Below are positions 33,165-46,100 of a DNA stretch of 64,000 bases, piece after piece. The DNA lies in the NCBI GenBank assembly GCA_949987565.1, contig OX465103.1, forward strand, positions 301,045 to 365,044, in the 5' to 3' direction. This DNA comes from Luidia sarsii (taxonomy: Eukaryota > Echinodermata > Asteroidea > Paxillosida > Luidiidae). The notes beneath the pieces were generated by a model, which made no database searches, was not told the DNA's origin, and worked only from the letters and a program-made list of their open reading frames with translations. How positions within the stretch are numbered: the first letter of the stretch is position 1; each line of letters starts with the position of its first letter. The position numbers and the translations under genes are program-made.

Positions 33165-34045
33165 AGTAAAGTCCTATTCCGAGTAACTTGGACCCAACAA
33201 GTCACCCTTTTTTATCGAATTTTGAAATTTTGAGTTTCGGGTAACTGTAGGGTCCAAGTCAAACCGAGTCATAATATGGATTATCTGTACAAACCGCCAA
33301 AAACATTTCAACCGAAAAACTACCCGACACAAACCCCCAGATTTACCGCCCGAAAAACTACCCGACACAAACCCCCAAATTTACCGCCGAAAATACCCAT
33401 ATCACCGTGACACCGTCCGACGTGCCCATTTTTGTATGCAGTGAGAATCAAGGATTCTAATACTGGTCATTTGCTTTACTCACGTTTTGGAAAAAAGGGA
33501 AAAAATACCCTCAGTTGATTGAGAAGGTGTTTCACCCGTGCGACAGCCAAAACAAGGCGGCCATCTTCTTTTCTAAAAATAGCATTACAGTTCCGTGTGC
33601 GCAGTGAGTCTGCAACCGTTGAGCCCGCGACTGTTTCATGAACGGCGCATGCAACGATACGCGGTGTGTGTGGTGCATAGCAGTAACTTCAAATGTTTCT
33701 CGAAAGTTTAAAGCCTACATGTTTTGGATTATTTGTTTTCAGGATTTAGAATGAAAGCTTCTTTAGAGGTTTCAAATAAGATGAAAGGTTCACAAATCAC
33801 CATGTGCTTTCATACGGGTGCTTTGATACGGGTGTTTTCCAACTAGTGCGACAGATAATCACAAAACTCGTTTAAGGTGAGCTCCTAGCGGCCCAGTAAG
33901 TGGGACTAATGATAGTACAAACTACATTAAATATTGATACATGTACTGTACAGTGTACATGCATACCCGTGTACATATAGTCTGAGTAACTTGGACCCGA
34001 CAAGTCACCCTTTTTTTTTTATGGAATTTTGAAATAAAAAAAAAA
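33165..34045. repeat. Repeated GAGTAACTTGGACCC module and a 35-bp tandem duplication
   Basis: GAGTAACTTGGACCC(A/G)ACAA followed by GTCACCCTTTTTT and GAATTTTGAAAT occurs at 33180-33230 and 33980-34033. In the first copy it is followed by the inverted phrase GGGTCCAAGTC (33250-33260). Between them, 33310-33390 holds two copies of a unit containing GAAAAACTACCCGACACAAA. This may be a pair of small inverted-repeat elements. Confidence 0.6.
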
Positions 34046-34236
34046 ACTCACTGGTTGATTTTATTCATGGAGCAACTTTATTTAGCTCATGATTTTATTG
34101 CATGGGGCGGTTAAACATGCAGGTTGTTTACAAAATTTGAATTACATGTTGGACAATGTTGGAATACTCATCAAATATAAACAATCTATGTCCATGAGAC
34201 AATCTACGACCTCTAAGTACAAGGACATGCTGTTTA

Positions 34237-34317
34237 CTAGTTGCGGTAACCGTTACCCTCATCCTCCCGAAGTTCTCCAACCTTCGGGAGGATGAGGGTT
34301 ACGGTTACCGCAACTAG
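34237..34317. repeat. Near-perfect hairpin, about 36-bp arms
   Basis: CTAGTTGCGGTAACCG...CTCCCGAAG pairs with CTTCGGGAG...CGGTTACCGCAACTAG around a loop of about 8 nt, with one mismatched position in the stem. It is not related to the fold-back family by sequence. Confidence 0.85.
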
Positions 34318-36896
34318 CAGGTTATTAGGTTTTTGAAGACAGATGACAGCTGTCCCAAATAGTCAATTATGTGTAGTAGAACTGTCTTTACTGGGACGTG
34401 TGTTCCAGTCTGAAGCTTTTATGTAATAACTAAACAGATCTATAGATGGAATCATTCCCCATGTATAAAACAAATTCAAATACATTTCAAGTTCATTTTC
34501 AATACATTTTGAAATTCATAATTTGCAGTCTGCTTGATGTATTGGATGCATTCCGCAAGATGTGGATAATAATCCTGTCATAATTAATGCTAAAAATGAA
34601 AATTGTACAGGGTAATTGCACTGGGATTTGGTAAAGAAATTGGCTGTGGTGATTAAATGCTAACAGAAAAGTGGAGTGGGTGGATTGGTATTGATGGGAG
34701 TACAAAGCAAGATATGGTGTACAGATGCCTTAGGCAATGAGTCCATATGACTCTGTGACATTTCAGGTAAAGTACAAAATGGGTCACGGCTAACCAGCCT
34801 CTTTGCATTATTATGCCGGCACTATGCTGGTTCCCTTTCCTGTTATATTCATGAAGCAGGCACCCGTGACAGTCTACCAGTTAGTAGAGTCGCTTCCTGA
34901 TATATCCCGGCAAACGGCAAGGTCAAGTTCGACAGTACACACTAATACATAGCACACACAAACGCATTGTGTTTAATACTGTACGTCAAGTCCAATGATC
35001 AAGTTCCAATAGGTGGGTGACTTGATGAGTGGTTTTTCCTGTACAGCCGGTAGTGGGATGGTTTGTGGCCAGGTAGTGAGGAATAAGTTGATGATACGCT
35101 GGCTCTGCAACTTACATTGTACATGACTGTTACCATAAGGCTCTGTCTGCCACAGTAAGAGTGTCGAGGACAGGAGGTAATGTTACTTTCAACCTTTATA
35201 CATGTATGCACTCTGTAACTCCTGTATGTGTACATGTGTATGTTTGAATCAGTCTAAGCTGATGAATTTTAATCACCATTTTCTCGCTTTTGGATTCCAG
35301 ACTCCAGAGGCCGTTCGCAATTTCTTTTCCTTCGCCCTTGTTTCCCTCTCTGAGTTTCTACAATATTCATCATTTTTGTATGAAACAAGAGCCGGATTGA
35401 GAGAGAATGTTGTTCTTCCGTCTGTCTTATTGTCACGTCACAAAGTTTCCCATTATCACCTAGTTGCATTGTACTGTGCATACATGTGCATGACATTGAG
35501 CCACCTACATGGGATGTATCATATTTAGTAGGCATCTGTCGGGCTCAAACTTTGGAAAGGATCTGTGCATTCCCTCTGAAGGTTTGGTCAGTGGTATTGT
35601 ACTTGTACACAGCACAGACATGCCAAACTTGTGATGATTTCTGGAGCTTTGGCATTACACCGAAAATGACAGCATTAACTATTTCAATTTTATTTGCTGC
35701 TCCATGAAATGAATGTAAAGTATTAAGTATGTGAGATGCATCACAAAGATGCAGTAGAATAGCAACTTGAACTCACAAGTGTACAGCTTGTTCTTTTCTC
35801 TTGGCAAGAATTTCAACTCTTTAAAGGTGTTTTGGCTTTGTTGAGGTCTTTCATAAAGTTTGAAATTGATTAAACTTGGTTCAAATTTAGCAGTGTCCCT
35901 GTGGTTAAACACTGGCTGTTGTGTTGTGCCCTGATGGTTGTGTTATGATAATCAGGTTATAATCAGATTATCTGTTGTGTGAACATTTGGCTGACTGACT
36001 GATAGGCCACAGTGAGGCTTGAAGCTCATGAAGCTCATGCACTTTGCCCCAGTCTGATAATCTATGGAAGAAATAAACAGATCCTCGTGTAAATATGCCA
36101 TTTGACTGACCCGAGGCCTATCGCACACCTGGGTGTGTACAAGTACATGTACATGTACGACCAATTTGTGCCTCTAACATGTTTTGTGTGAGGGGCGTTC
36201 ACGCTACAGCCATTTGTTTTATTGTGATTACAAAAATGGACTTTTGTGCATGTCGGTGTGTGTTTGTGTGTATGGGTCAACTCTCATCAGTAATCGCTGG
36301 TATTAGAATCTAAATCCTAAACGCAGTCTGTCTTGCGTTACATTGACTGATGCTTTGTTCCTTGTGGGAACTTTGTCTGACACAGATTTCTGCCTTTGAA
36401 AAAGATTCGGTCAGCTTTTGCAAGTGTAACAGTTCTGATGAAAGTGAACAGCTGGTCTATTCGCTGAAGGATCTTGCTACTTTCTCTTTACATAACAGAT
36501 GACACACACCTTTTTTTTAACCAGATTTGTGCTCTTAACGAATTCCATGCTTGGCCTCTTTTGTGCATGGACACTATGCATCTGTGTGCATAAACAAGTA
36601 TGTGATTTATCTATAGGCAAGAAGTTTCATTTAAGCGCAGCACAAACATACAATTTTCAAATAAAATTTATAAAGTCGTTGAATTAAAGCTTGCAATTAT
36701 AACTTATAAGACACAGACTGTAATATCTTAGTTCCATTATGAAATGTTCCAAAGGACTTTCTAAGAAGCTCGAGACGGCTTGTCCATTGTGGCCACACTG
36801 CACTCGACCAATGTTGAAAGTGTTGGACTCAGTCATTGCTCTATTGGATAGGGGACGGCCTGTACAATAACAACAACAACAACAACAACAACAACC

Positions 36897-36932
<36 letters not shown>

Positions 36933-37068
36933 GGAAACAGTGACAACAATTTCTCAGTCAAGGTTGTGTTCTCTGTTTATTGTCATTCCATGTTTTTGCC
37001 ACATGTTCTGTATGGATGCCTTGCCAACTTCACTCTGTGTGTTTTGATTCCCCTTCAGAGATTCAAAG
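34318..37068. other. Flank and probable 5' UTR/promoter side of the CUB-LDLa-EGF gene
   Basis: No coding exon is recognised. A (CAA)n tract lies at 36868-36932. CCCCTTCAG at 37051-37059 reads like a splice acceptor immediately before the ATG at 37069, so a non-coding first exon may lie somewhere in this stretch. Confidence 0.4.
36868..36932. repeat. (CAA)n microsatellite
   Basis: About 20 ACA/CAA trinucleotides with one CCA interruption. Confidence 0.9.
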
Positions 37069-37156
37069 ATGGTTGTACGGATGAAACAGTGGAGAGCTGG
37101 TTGGTTAGCAGTGCTGACATTATTCCTTGGCTACTGCAGGATTGTATTAAGCATTA
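37069..37156 (+). CDS. Receptor gene exon 1: signal peptide
   Basis: ATG followed by a short basic start (MVVRMKQWRAG) and the hydrophobic core WLAVLTLFLGYCRIVLS, a typical secretory signal. The donor is ATTA|GTAAGT, phase 1. A second in-frame ATG four codons on could also serve. An acceptor-like TTCCCCTTCAG just upstream suggests that the 5' UTR is itself split. Confidence 0.82.
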
Positions 37157-40100
37157 GTAAGTACATATAACCTTTACCCAAACCTCTGGGTGTAGATATT
37201 TCCATAGCAATGAAAGACTTGATGCTTGGTGGTGGTAAACCTTCTGGTTGTAAGTATGTGTTCACTACCCAGAGCATGCATGTGTACAGTAAGCACCCTT
37301 ACATGGACATGTACACCTTCACAAGAGGACTGGTATACATATATATATCTGCTACAGTCCGCTTGTTGTAAGCATGTGTGCACTGTTTTGTGCATGCACA
37401 TGTAGCTTTGAGTATGTGTACATGTACATGTACAAAAATACCCAGCAAAATATGATGGTCACTTCATGTCTCAGTGACCATTGCAGATTCAGCTATGCAT
37501 AAAACTGGGGTCAGAAGGATTTTTCAAATGTTTGCCAAAGAGTCAGTTGTAGTGGACCTAGCTGTAGGTTTGACTAGCAGTTACCTGCCTTAGGCTGCTT
37601 GCTTGATCTGCTTAGTTGTCCTTGCCAAACATCTTGCCTAAAACTCTGAAAGATTCCAACTTGAGGTAAGTGGTCTCCTGATTGCTGTACTGAGTTGTCT
37701 GAGGCATTGGAGGGAAAGGATGGACATGTGCTGTATGTTAAGTGCTGGCTTTCATTGCCCTTTCTTGATCCAGATTGCAATGTGACCATCAACATCACGG
37801 CAGAGAATCACACAGGAGTCTTCTCCTCCCCCAGCTTCCCCAACTCTTATACCAAGCTCCGTGAGGACTACACCTGTTGGTTTTGGCTGGTCCCAGACAC
37901 CCCTAGCAAGTACATCCAGCTAACCTTTGATGACTTTCACCTCAGTAGCCACTACCCTCACCCCGACATATGTGACTCTGGAGAGCTGGATTACTTGGCT
38001 GTGAGTGAAACTAATGATTACTAACCACGGTAACCTTGGCAAAGATAAGTTTACGCCATCTAAGGCCACCATCTTAGCTCACATAGTTCAGATGGTAAGA
38101 GTGCTGGTAGGCAAAACCAGAGGTCTCAAGTTCAAGTCCCAGTCCAGTTAAATTGTGTGTTATGGATGTCACAACTATGCTGACTGGTTGGGGAAAAGGA
38201 CGCTTTTCTTTGAATCAATGTGAAATACAGAACCAGTACATGTATATAAATGGGATAATGAGGGGTTTGGGTGTCTACTGGACTGTGGCTACATTGTTGG
38301 TGACATTCCTAGGGGCCTGATTGTAGATGGGAATTGAATGGTCAGTGTCTGTTAGTAAATAGAATCATTGATTCCTGATTTGGTTGGTAAGATTTGAAAG
38401 TTTGCATTGTGGAAGCATGGAGTGGCAGGTTTGTGGCAACACTATGGAAGCCATTTTTTCTGAGATGGAGTATGCCTTTGACTGGATTGAGTTGCGATAT
38501 TGTTCTAGCACAGTAGTAAAAACCCTTGCTTGCCTGGATTCCATGCCTTGTGTTTGTATCCGTCCAGATCCATGCTGGGTCTGTGGTGAGCAAGCACTGT
38601 GGTTGCAGGCGTCCAGAGATGGTGCTCCAGGATGGAGATGGGATACGCCTGGAGCTTCGCGTCCAGCCAGAACGCATCGATGAGTCTGCCTTCAGGGGCT
38701 TCAGAGCACGCTACCAATACATGCAACTCGACCTGGCACAGCTCAAAAGCCTTCAGAACATCCACTTGTGTAAGCTGGCTTGGCTTGAACCAACTCAGAT
38801 ATTCTGAAATGATGTTGCACTGATCAGGATTTGATGTCTCGATCTTTAACCACCAAGGCATTAGATAGTTCAGGTGGTAGAACTCAATTACATTACAACA
38901 AATAATGGTTTTACAAAAACCAGTTCATTGTTAGAGACTGGTGCCACTGCCCAATCTGACTCTGCCTTACTTCACTGAATTGTTTGTTTGCCATTTTGGA
39001 AATTGATTTCAGAGATCCTGCAGGATGGTTAGACCTTTTAGAAATCCAGGCATAATGTAATAATTCAGATAAATGAAACAGTACTGATCAAACCTGAGAA
39101 GGATTAGGATAGGCTGAAGGCTAGCTTCACATTTGTGATTGAAAGTTTTAGAAGTATTTTTTGTACAAGACAAAATGAGCTGTTTGGTGGTATGTTGATG
39201 TTTACCCTTTAAAGGTCCAATACAACATTGGGAAGATTGGAAAACATTGTTGAGATCTTACAGTCTGGGATGACGTACATGTACTTCCCTAGAAATCTTC
39301 ACTCAAATATCGACAAATAGTTTATGACTCGCAAGTCATAAACTATTTCTTACACTGCAGAATAAGGCTGTTGTCGTGAGAAAAAATTCTTGTCGACATG
39401 TCGCGAGAATTTTATGCCGACTGTCGACATTGTCGCGACAGAGACTCGATTTAGTCAAAAATCTGTAGTCACGATGTCGGAATTTTTTTAGGTAATAAAC
39501 GAATGGGGCATGTCAAACCGCCATAGTTGTGAACTTGTGAAATTAGTTTTCATGGATAATCTTAATTTCAATAAAATTTCATATTTCAATGGCTTTCGTA
39601 TTTAAGATTATACACAACAAAATAATTTTTGTGCCGATATTGGGTGTTACAGTCGTAATTTCCTAAAAAATCATAAAAAAGCGATTGCTCATTGTTTATT
39701 CATGACGTCATCGGTCGGAGATGCGTGCGTTATCGCTGCAAGAAATAATGAATATTTATGAATTCGCTGCACAGCGGCTGCAGTGGTTTTCCTATTGGCT
39801 ATGTACACATGTACATGTACATGGAAGTTGGAGAACCACATAGTTTCGATGAAAAGAAAAGACGTCAATGTCCGCACCTAGCTAAAGGTACAATGTAGCC
39901 GCGTATTGGGCACCCAAAAACCAGCCGCGTATTGGGCCCAAAAACGGAGGAGGCCGCGTATTCAGCCATACATTCAAACAAACCTAGAACGTATGCGGCA
40001 AAGGAGGCCTTTTTCCGATGTACATAATGTACAGTACTTCCGGTCCGTTTTTCAACGAAATAAAATCCGCGGCCGCCGGGATTTGGGGCCCAAACATGCG

Positions 40101-43100
40101 GCTACTTTCAGCTAGGTACCGACCGCGACGCACGTGCGATCTCATTTCTCGATCCTTCCCTCGGACGTCCACGATCTTTCCCGATCTCTGCATTGCACTG
40201 GTATCCCGTACGCACGTGTATTAAATGCATGCGATGCAGCAACGTATACCAGCTACTGTACTGCTGTCAACTGGCCATAGAAACATGCGCTATGCATTAT
40301 ATACTGTACATCGTAATGGCAAAATGCGTTCGGTGAACGATTTTCTTTGGTCGCGTCGCGATCCCTTCCAACTTCCAACATATTTAGTTACTTTTATTTT
40401 GCGGCGTGGATAAGCAAAAATGAAATGCTCAGCACACAATTTTAGGATCTTTTGTTCCCTTTTTATTCCCTTCTTTTCAGAGATTGGCCATTATGAGTAG
40501 AGGTACATGTAGGCTAATGTGTTTTATTGTTTTTGTCGCGACAACCGAAAAACCTTGTCGACATGTCGGAATATTTTCTTTGTCGCGACAATGTCGACAA
40601 AAGCCTTGTCGACAACAGCCTTACTGCAGAATGGTGCAAAAACCGTGACATTTTTTTTAAACATTTTTCTACTTTCTCAGATCACCATTTGAGCTAATAC
40701 CTTCGCAGGATTGCTTTTTTGGGATGTTTGATGGTTTAACACACAAACTGTGGCAATCTTTTGACCTTTACCAATGTTGTATAGGGCCTTTACAGAATAT
40801 GACAACATCCAGTGTGATTATAGTAATATACTCTCAAACCTTTCCTTGTTCAGTATTTAAAACTTCAGTATTAAAGTTTGACTTGACAAATATAAGTGTA
40901 ATGAATTTGGACATTGCATTAATAGGAGTGTCAGAAAACCTGTAAAAACCCAAACACTGAGTTAAGGAAAAGCTTTATGGCTGTTCTTCCGCTAACCTTT
41001 AAAAGCTACTGTCCAGTCAGATTTTATTTTTTGTAGCCTTTAGAGAAGAGGAAATGATGCAGTTTTTAAATCCCCACAGATTCTACGAAGCGAGATATTA
41101 GCAGCGGGGAAGGGACAGTCAGTAACACGGTGGCACCACTTCCTGCGTCTGTCAGCTCCATTATCATCGATGGACTCTACTACATTGAAGCAGGTCCACA
41201 CACCAGGATATGGCTCTCTGCCTTCAGTGAGTTCTTTGCCATGCCACTTGTGGATCTGACCATGAGGAGTTTCATTTTCACCAAACACTGTGGGGGTCCA
41301 ATTTAACCCTAACTAGACCCGGGGGATTTTTTTCTGTAACTTTACATCTGCTGAGATAAGGTGGATATGGCTTCATGACCTTTTCCGGCATCCCTTTTGC
41401 AAAAATTGATACCAAATACATTTTAATTCCAGGACCTACACAATGTACATGTACATGTACATGTATGGTTAAGGTGTTACATTATATCCAAATTTAGTGG
41501 GCCTGACGTTTCGATCCTAGCAGGACCTTTGAGAAAGGTCCTGCTAGGATCGAAACGTCGGGCCCACTAAATTTTGAGATTTGTTTTTTGGTAATTTTAG
41601 TCAGTAAGCAGTTTGCAACATTTGTGTACCGGTATATCATTTTTTAGTGTTACATTATAAATTGTGATTCATGTCAGTTACATTTGGCAAATTTTACATT
41701 ATTATGTGTGGTTACCTATAGTAGTATCAATCCTTACTTGAAATCCTTAGACTTGAATCTTTACACACACACAAAATTGATTGCTACATTGCAATGAAAT
41801 CTTTGTTATGTGGTGTATTTAGCCATCTGTCATTCTGGTCAAGGGAAAAGTCCCACTAGAATCAAAACAACAGGCCCTCTGAATTTTGAGGTGTCTTTTT
41901 TATTGCTTACCTGATAAAGATTTAGATAAAATTCTGAACAGATAAGGAAGCAAGTTATATTGATTTCTGACTGCATAAAAAGGCCGTTGGTTGTTAGTTC
42001 CCCCTCACGACTCTTGTGTCTAGACTATGGCCAGACATATACGTGCTGGAACTCACTGAACCTTGCATCTGTCATATCTGTAGCAGGCATTGAGATGTGA
42101 TTGCTGCAAAACCTGGATTCAATCCAGGTAGAACAGAGCCAGACACTGACTGCCTACTGACTGCCGTTGACACCATGAATTATGCATGAAGTGTGTCATG
42201 CGTGCATACTCACTGGCTAGGATCATGCTGTACTTTTTTCGCAAGATATTCGTGCAGGGTTGCTAGCAGCTTTGCTTTGTACATGTATATGAGCTGTAAA
42301 TTGGATGTCAGACGTGTAAACCTTATACATTAGTGTGAATTCTAGCAAAGCGCTCTGGAGTCATGTACACAAATGTTGCCAAATGCTTGCTATCTGAAAT
42401 GAACCAAATGCCAATCTCAACAATGTTGAGGGCCCAACATTGCCACGGCTTCACGGCCTTTCTAAAAGGTGGAATTCTCTCTTCAAGAAAACTCCTGCCA
42501 GAATGTCAGGCCCTTTACATTTAAACAAAATGATCCGACATTGCTTCAAACAATGATTCTGTGCCATCTAGTTTGTGTAGTTGTTAGAGGGCCTGACGTC
42601 TCGATCCTAGCGGAACCTTTCTTTGAGAAAGGTCCCGCTAGGATCGAGACGTCAGGCCCTCTAACTTTTGAGATTTATGTATTGCAGGTCATTTTAGTCA
42701 GTGAGCAGTTTGCAACAAATTTTGTATTAACTTTTGTATAGTTCCATTTCTTTGTGTGGTTTTCTTGAGCCTTTTGTGTTGATTGTTATTGCTGCCAGTT
42801 GAGAATGCTACACCAGACACTGGTACGGTTGAGGTCAGGGATGGACATACCTCTGCTGACCCTCTCCTTTATGATGGAACCCTGGAGATGAGTCAGATAC
42901 TGGTGTCCAGTCAATCAGCCGTGTACATCCGATGGCGTGGTGTCATTCCTGTAGAGGACATCACCATCAAGTTAACGATGGACTTCACTGCCTTCAAGCA
43001 ACCAAGTGAGTCTGTCTGTCTGTTTGTTTATATCTCTCTGTCTGCTTTCCAGAAATCAGAAGTCGAGCCTAGAATCTTCATTGAATGCAGGACCTGCCAC

Positions 43101-46100
43101 TATACAAGTCTATACAAGATTATACAAGTTTATATAAGTCTATACAAGTTTATATAAGTCTATACAAGTTTATACAAGATTATACAAGCTTAAACAAGTT
43201 TATACAAGTTTATACAAGTTTATACAAGTCTATATAAGTCTATACAAGTCTATACAAGTCTATACAAGTCTATACAAGTTTGTACAAGTTAATACAAGTT
43301 TATACAAGTTTATACAAGTTTATATAAGTCTATATAAGTCTATATAAGTCTATACAAGTTTATACAAGTTTATGCAAGTTTATACAAGTTTATGCAAGTT
43401 TATACATGTTTATACAAGTTTAAATAAGTCTATACAAGTTCATATAAGTCTATACAAGTTTATACAAGTCTATACAAGATTATACAAGTTTATAAATGTT
43501 TATAAATGTTTATACAAGTCTATACAAGTCTATACAAGTCTATACAAGTTTATACAAGTTTATATAAGTCTATACAAGTTTATAAAAAGTTTATACAAAT
43601 TTATACAAGTTGGTAAGTATGTAAGGTAGTGAGCATAATTCTAGTTACAGATCAAGGATGGCAAAGCCTCATTGACTTACCTGTGCAGTGTATATTCTGA
43701 CAGACATGAAGCATTATATATTTATGATTGCCCAGGTGGCCAGCCACTACAATGCGAGTCAGGCTATTTCCTGTGTGAAAACCAGCGCTGTATCAACAGT
43801 TTGCTGACGTGCAACTCCCGCGATAACTGTGGAGATGGATCGGATGAGTTGCAGGGACACCCTACTGATGTCTGCCATGGTATGTGCCTAGATACTTTAC
43901 TGCTGGACACTGTGTGTGTGAATATTATTAAAAAGCTCATTCCCCCTTTGATTAAGGTCCTGTTATGATCGATACAATCCACTCTAAGTATGTGACATAT
44001 TTTGTATTGCTCTGATCTGAATGGGTAGAAAAGTAAAGGCTAGTTTCCATTTATACACCATGTCACAATTGCTGGTTGTTTTTTTTACTCGTTTTCCCAT
44101 CTTCAGCGAATGTATGCAGTCCCAACCCTTGCCTGAATGGAGGAACGTGTACGTCAGGCATTTCACTGTGCCAGTGTCGCTTTGGCTACTTCGGTACCTT
44201 CTGCCAGCTGGGTAAGTCTATCAAGGGCACTGTGGCGCGTTGGATGAGCCTGTGGGAGATTATGTCAGTCATCCTTGGTGTGGGCCCAACAAGCCACCAG
44301 ACTGAGGTACAGCTCTTGCCAGGGTTTTCCCAGGATTGTCCAGTGTCTGAGGTTGCATCCGAGAAATTTCATAAATTGCAAAAATTACGAGGACCTGACA
44401 TTTCAATCCTAGTAAGACCTTTCTCAAAAGCAGAATGTCAAATGTATCTGCCTTTGAGAAAGGTCCGGCTTGGATCAAAACGTCAGGACAGCCTAATTTT
44501 TGAGATTTGTATTTTGGTAATTTTAGTCAGTGAGCAGTTTGCAACATTTTTGCATATTACTCAGATCACAGTTTGGATAAGGGATGAGTGAAAAGCATCA
44601 TGTACATATTTTGTCTGTAATGGGAAATTTGTTGATACTAAGTAAATGCTATTTTATCGTGTTCATGATTCATGAATTTGATTTGTGAGTAATTCGTCAT
44701 GTTGATTTGTTTCTTGGTTATCAGTCAATAATGACTGTCAGTCCTCACCTTGTCTGAATGGCGGCACTTGTCAGCCATACTCCAATGGTCCAGGCTTTGT
44801 CTGCTTCTGCAAGACCAATCGACGGGGGCCCTACTGCCAAGAGAGTAAGTCTGTGTGCTTTCCTCGCATTTCTCCCTCCCTCCTTCCTTCCTTCCTTCCT
44901 TCCTTCCTTCCTTCCTTCCTTCCTTCCTTCCTTCCTTCCTTCCTTCCTTCCTTCCTTCCTTCCTTCCTTCCTTCCATCCTTCCTTCCTTCCTTCCTTCCT
45001 TCCTTCCTTCCCTCCTCCCCACCTTCCCTCCTTCCCTCCTTCCCTCCTTCATTCCTTCCTTCCCTCCTTCCCTCCTTCCCTCCTTCCCTCCTTCTCTCCT
45101 TCCCTCCTTCTCTCCTTCCCTCACCCCTTCCCTCCTTCCCTCCTCCCCACCTTCCCTGCTTCTCTCCTTCTCTCCTTCCCTCACCCCTTCCCTCCTTCCC
45201 TCCTTCCCTCCTTCATTCCTTCCTTCCCTCCTTCATTCCTTCCTTCCCTCCTTCCCTCTTCCCTCCTTCCCTCCTTCCTTCCCTCCTTCCCTCCTTCCCT
45301 CCTTCCCTCCTTCCCTCCTTCATTCCCTCCTTCCCTCCTTCCTTCCCTCCTTCCCTCCTTCCCTCCTGCTCTCCTTCCCTCCTTCCCTCCTTCCCTCCTG
45401 CCCTCCTTCCCTCCTGCCCTCCTTCCCTCCTTCCCTCCTTCCCTCCCTCTTTCCCTCCTTCCCCCCTTCCCCCCTTCCCTCCTGCCTTCCTTCCCTCCTT
45501 CCCTCCTTCCTTCCCTGCTGCTCTCCTTCCCTCCTTCCCTCCTGCCCTCCTTCCCTCCTTCCCTCCTTCCCTCCCTCTTTCCCTCCTTCCCCCCTTCCCT
45601 CCTGCCTTCCTTCCCTCCTTCCCTCCTTCCCTCCTTCCCTCCTTCCCTCCTTCCCTCCTCCCTCCTTCCCTCCTTCCCTCACCCCTTCCCTAACATCCTT
45701 CTAACTTGCTAACTTCCTCTAACACCCTTGCAGAGCAAACAGAGCAAAGTAAATCTGACTGGTAAACTGCTTTCAAATGATGCCTAACCTTCTCATCCAC
45801 ATCAAAGACAAGTTTGACTGGGAAGGAAAATGAACCTGGACCTCAGGCTCATAACGTACTTTCCATGTTTACCCAAAGGTGTCCGATTCAAAGCCCAGTG
45901 CAGCCAAATCTTCTTGGCTGTCTGATCATTTCCACAAAAAAACATAGAAATACAAGCTACAAATTCTCAGATAAATGCTTCTTTTTTTTCTAAAACATCG
46001 ATTCAACTGCAAAGAGAAAAAATCACTTAGAATGTGTATGTTTTCAGTTGATATAGGATGGATACATACATGTGTATGTACTCTCAGCCCCTACCCAGTC

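Noticed and set aside
43372..43629. Plus-strand ORF with YTSLYKFIQ repeats
   Set aside because: Translation of the 10-bp TATACAAGTY minisatellite inside intron 5.
44758..45712. Three plus-frame Ser/Pro/Leu/Phe ORFs of about 300 codons after EGF exon 8
   Set aside because: The first part of one is the real EGF 2 exon; after the GTAAGT donor the frames read only the CCTT/CCCTCCTT array in the intron.
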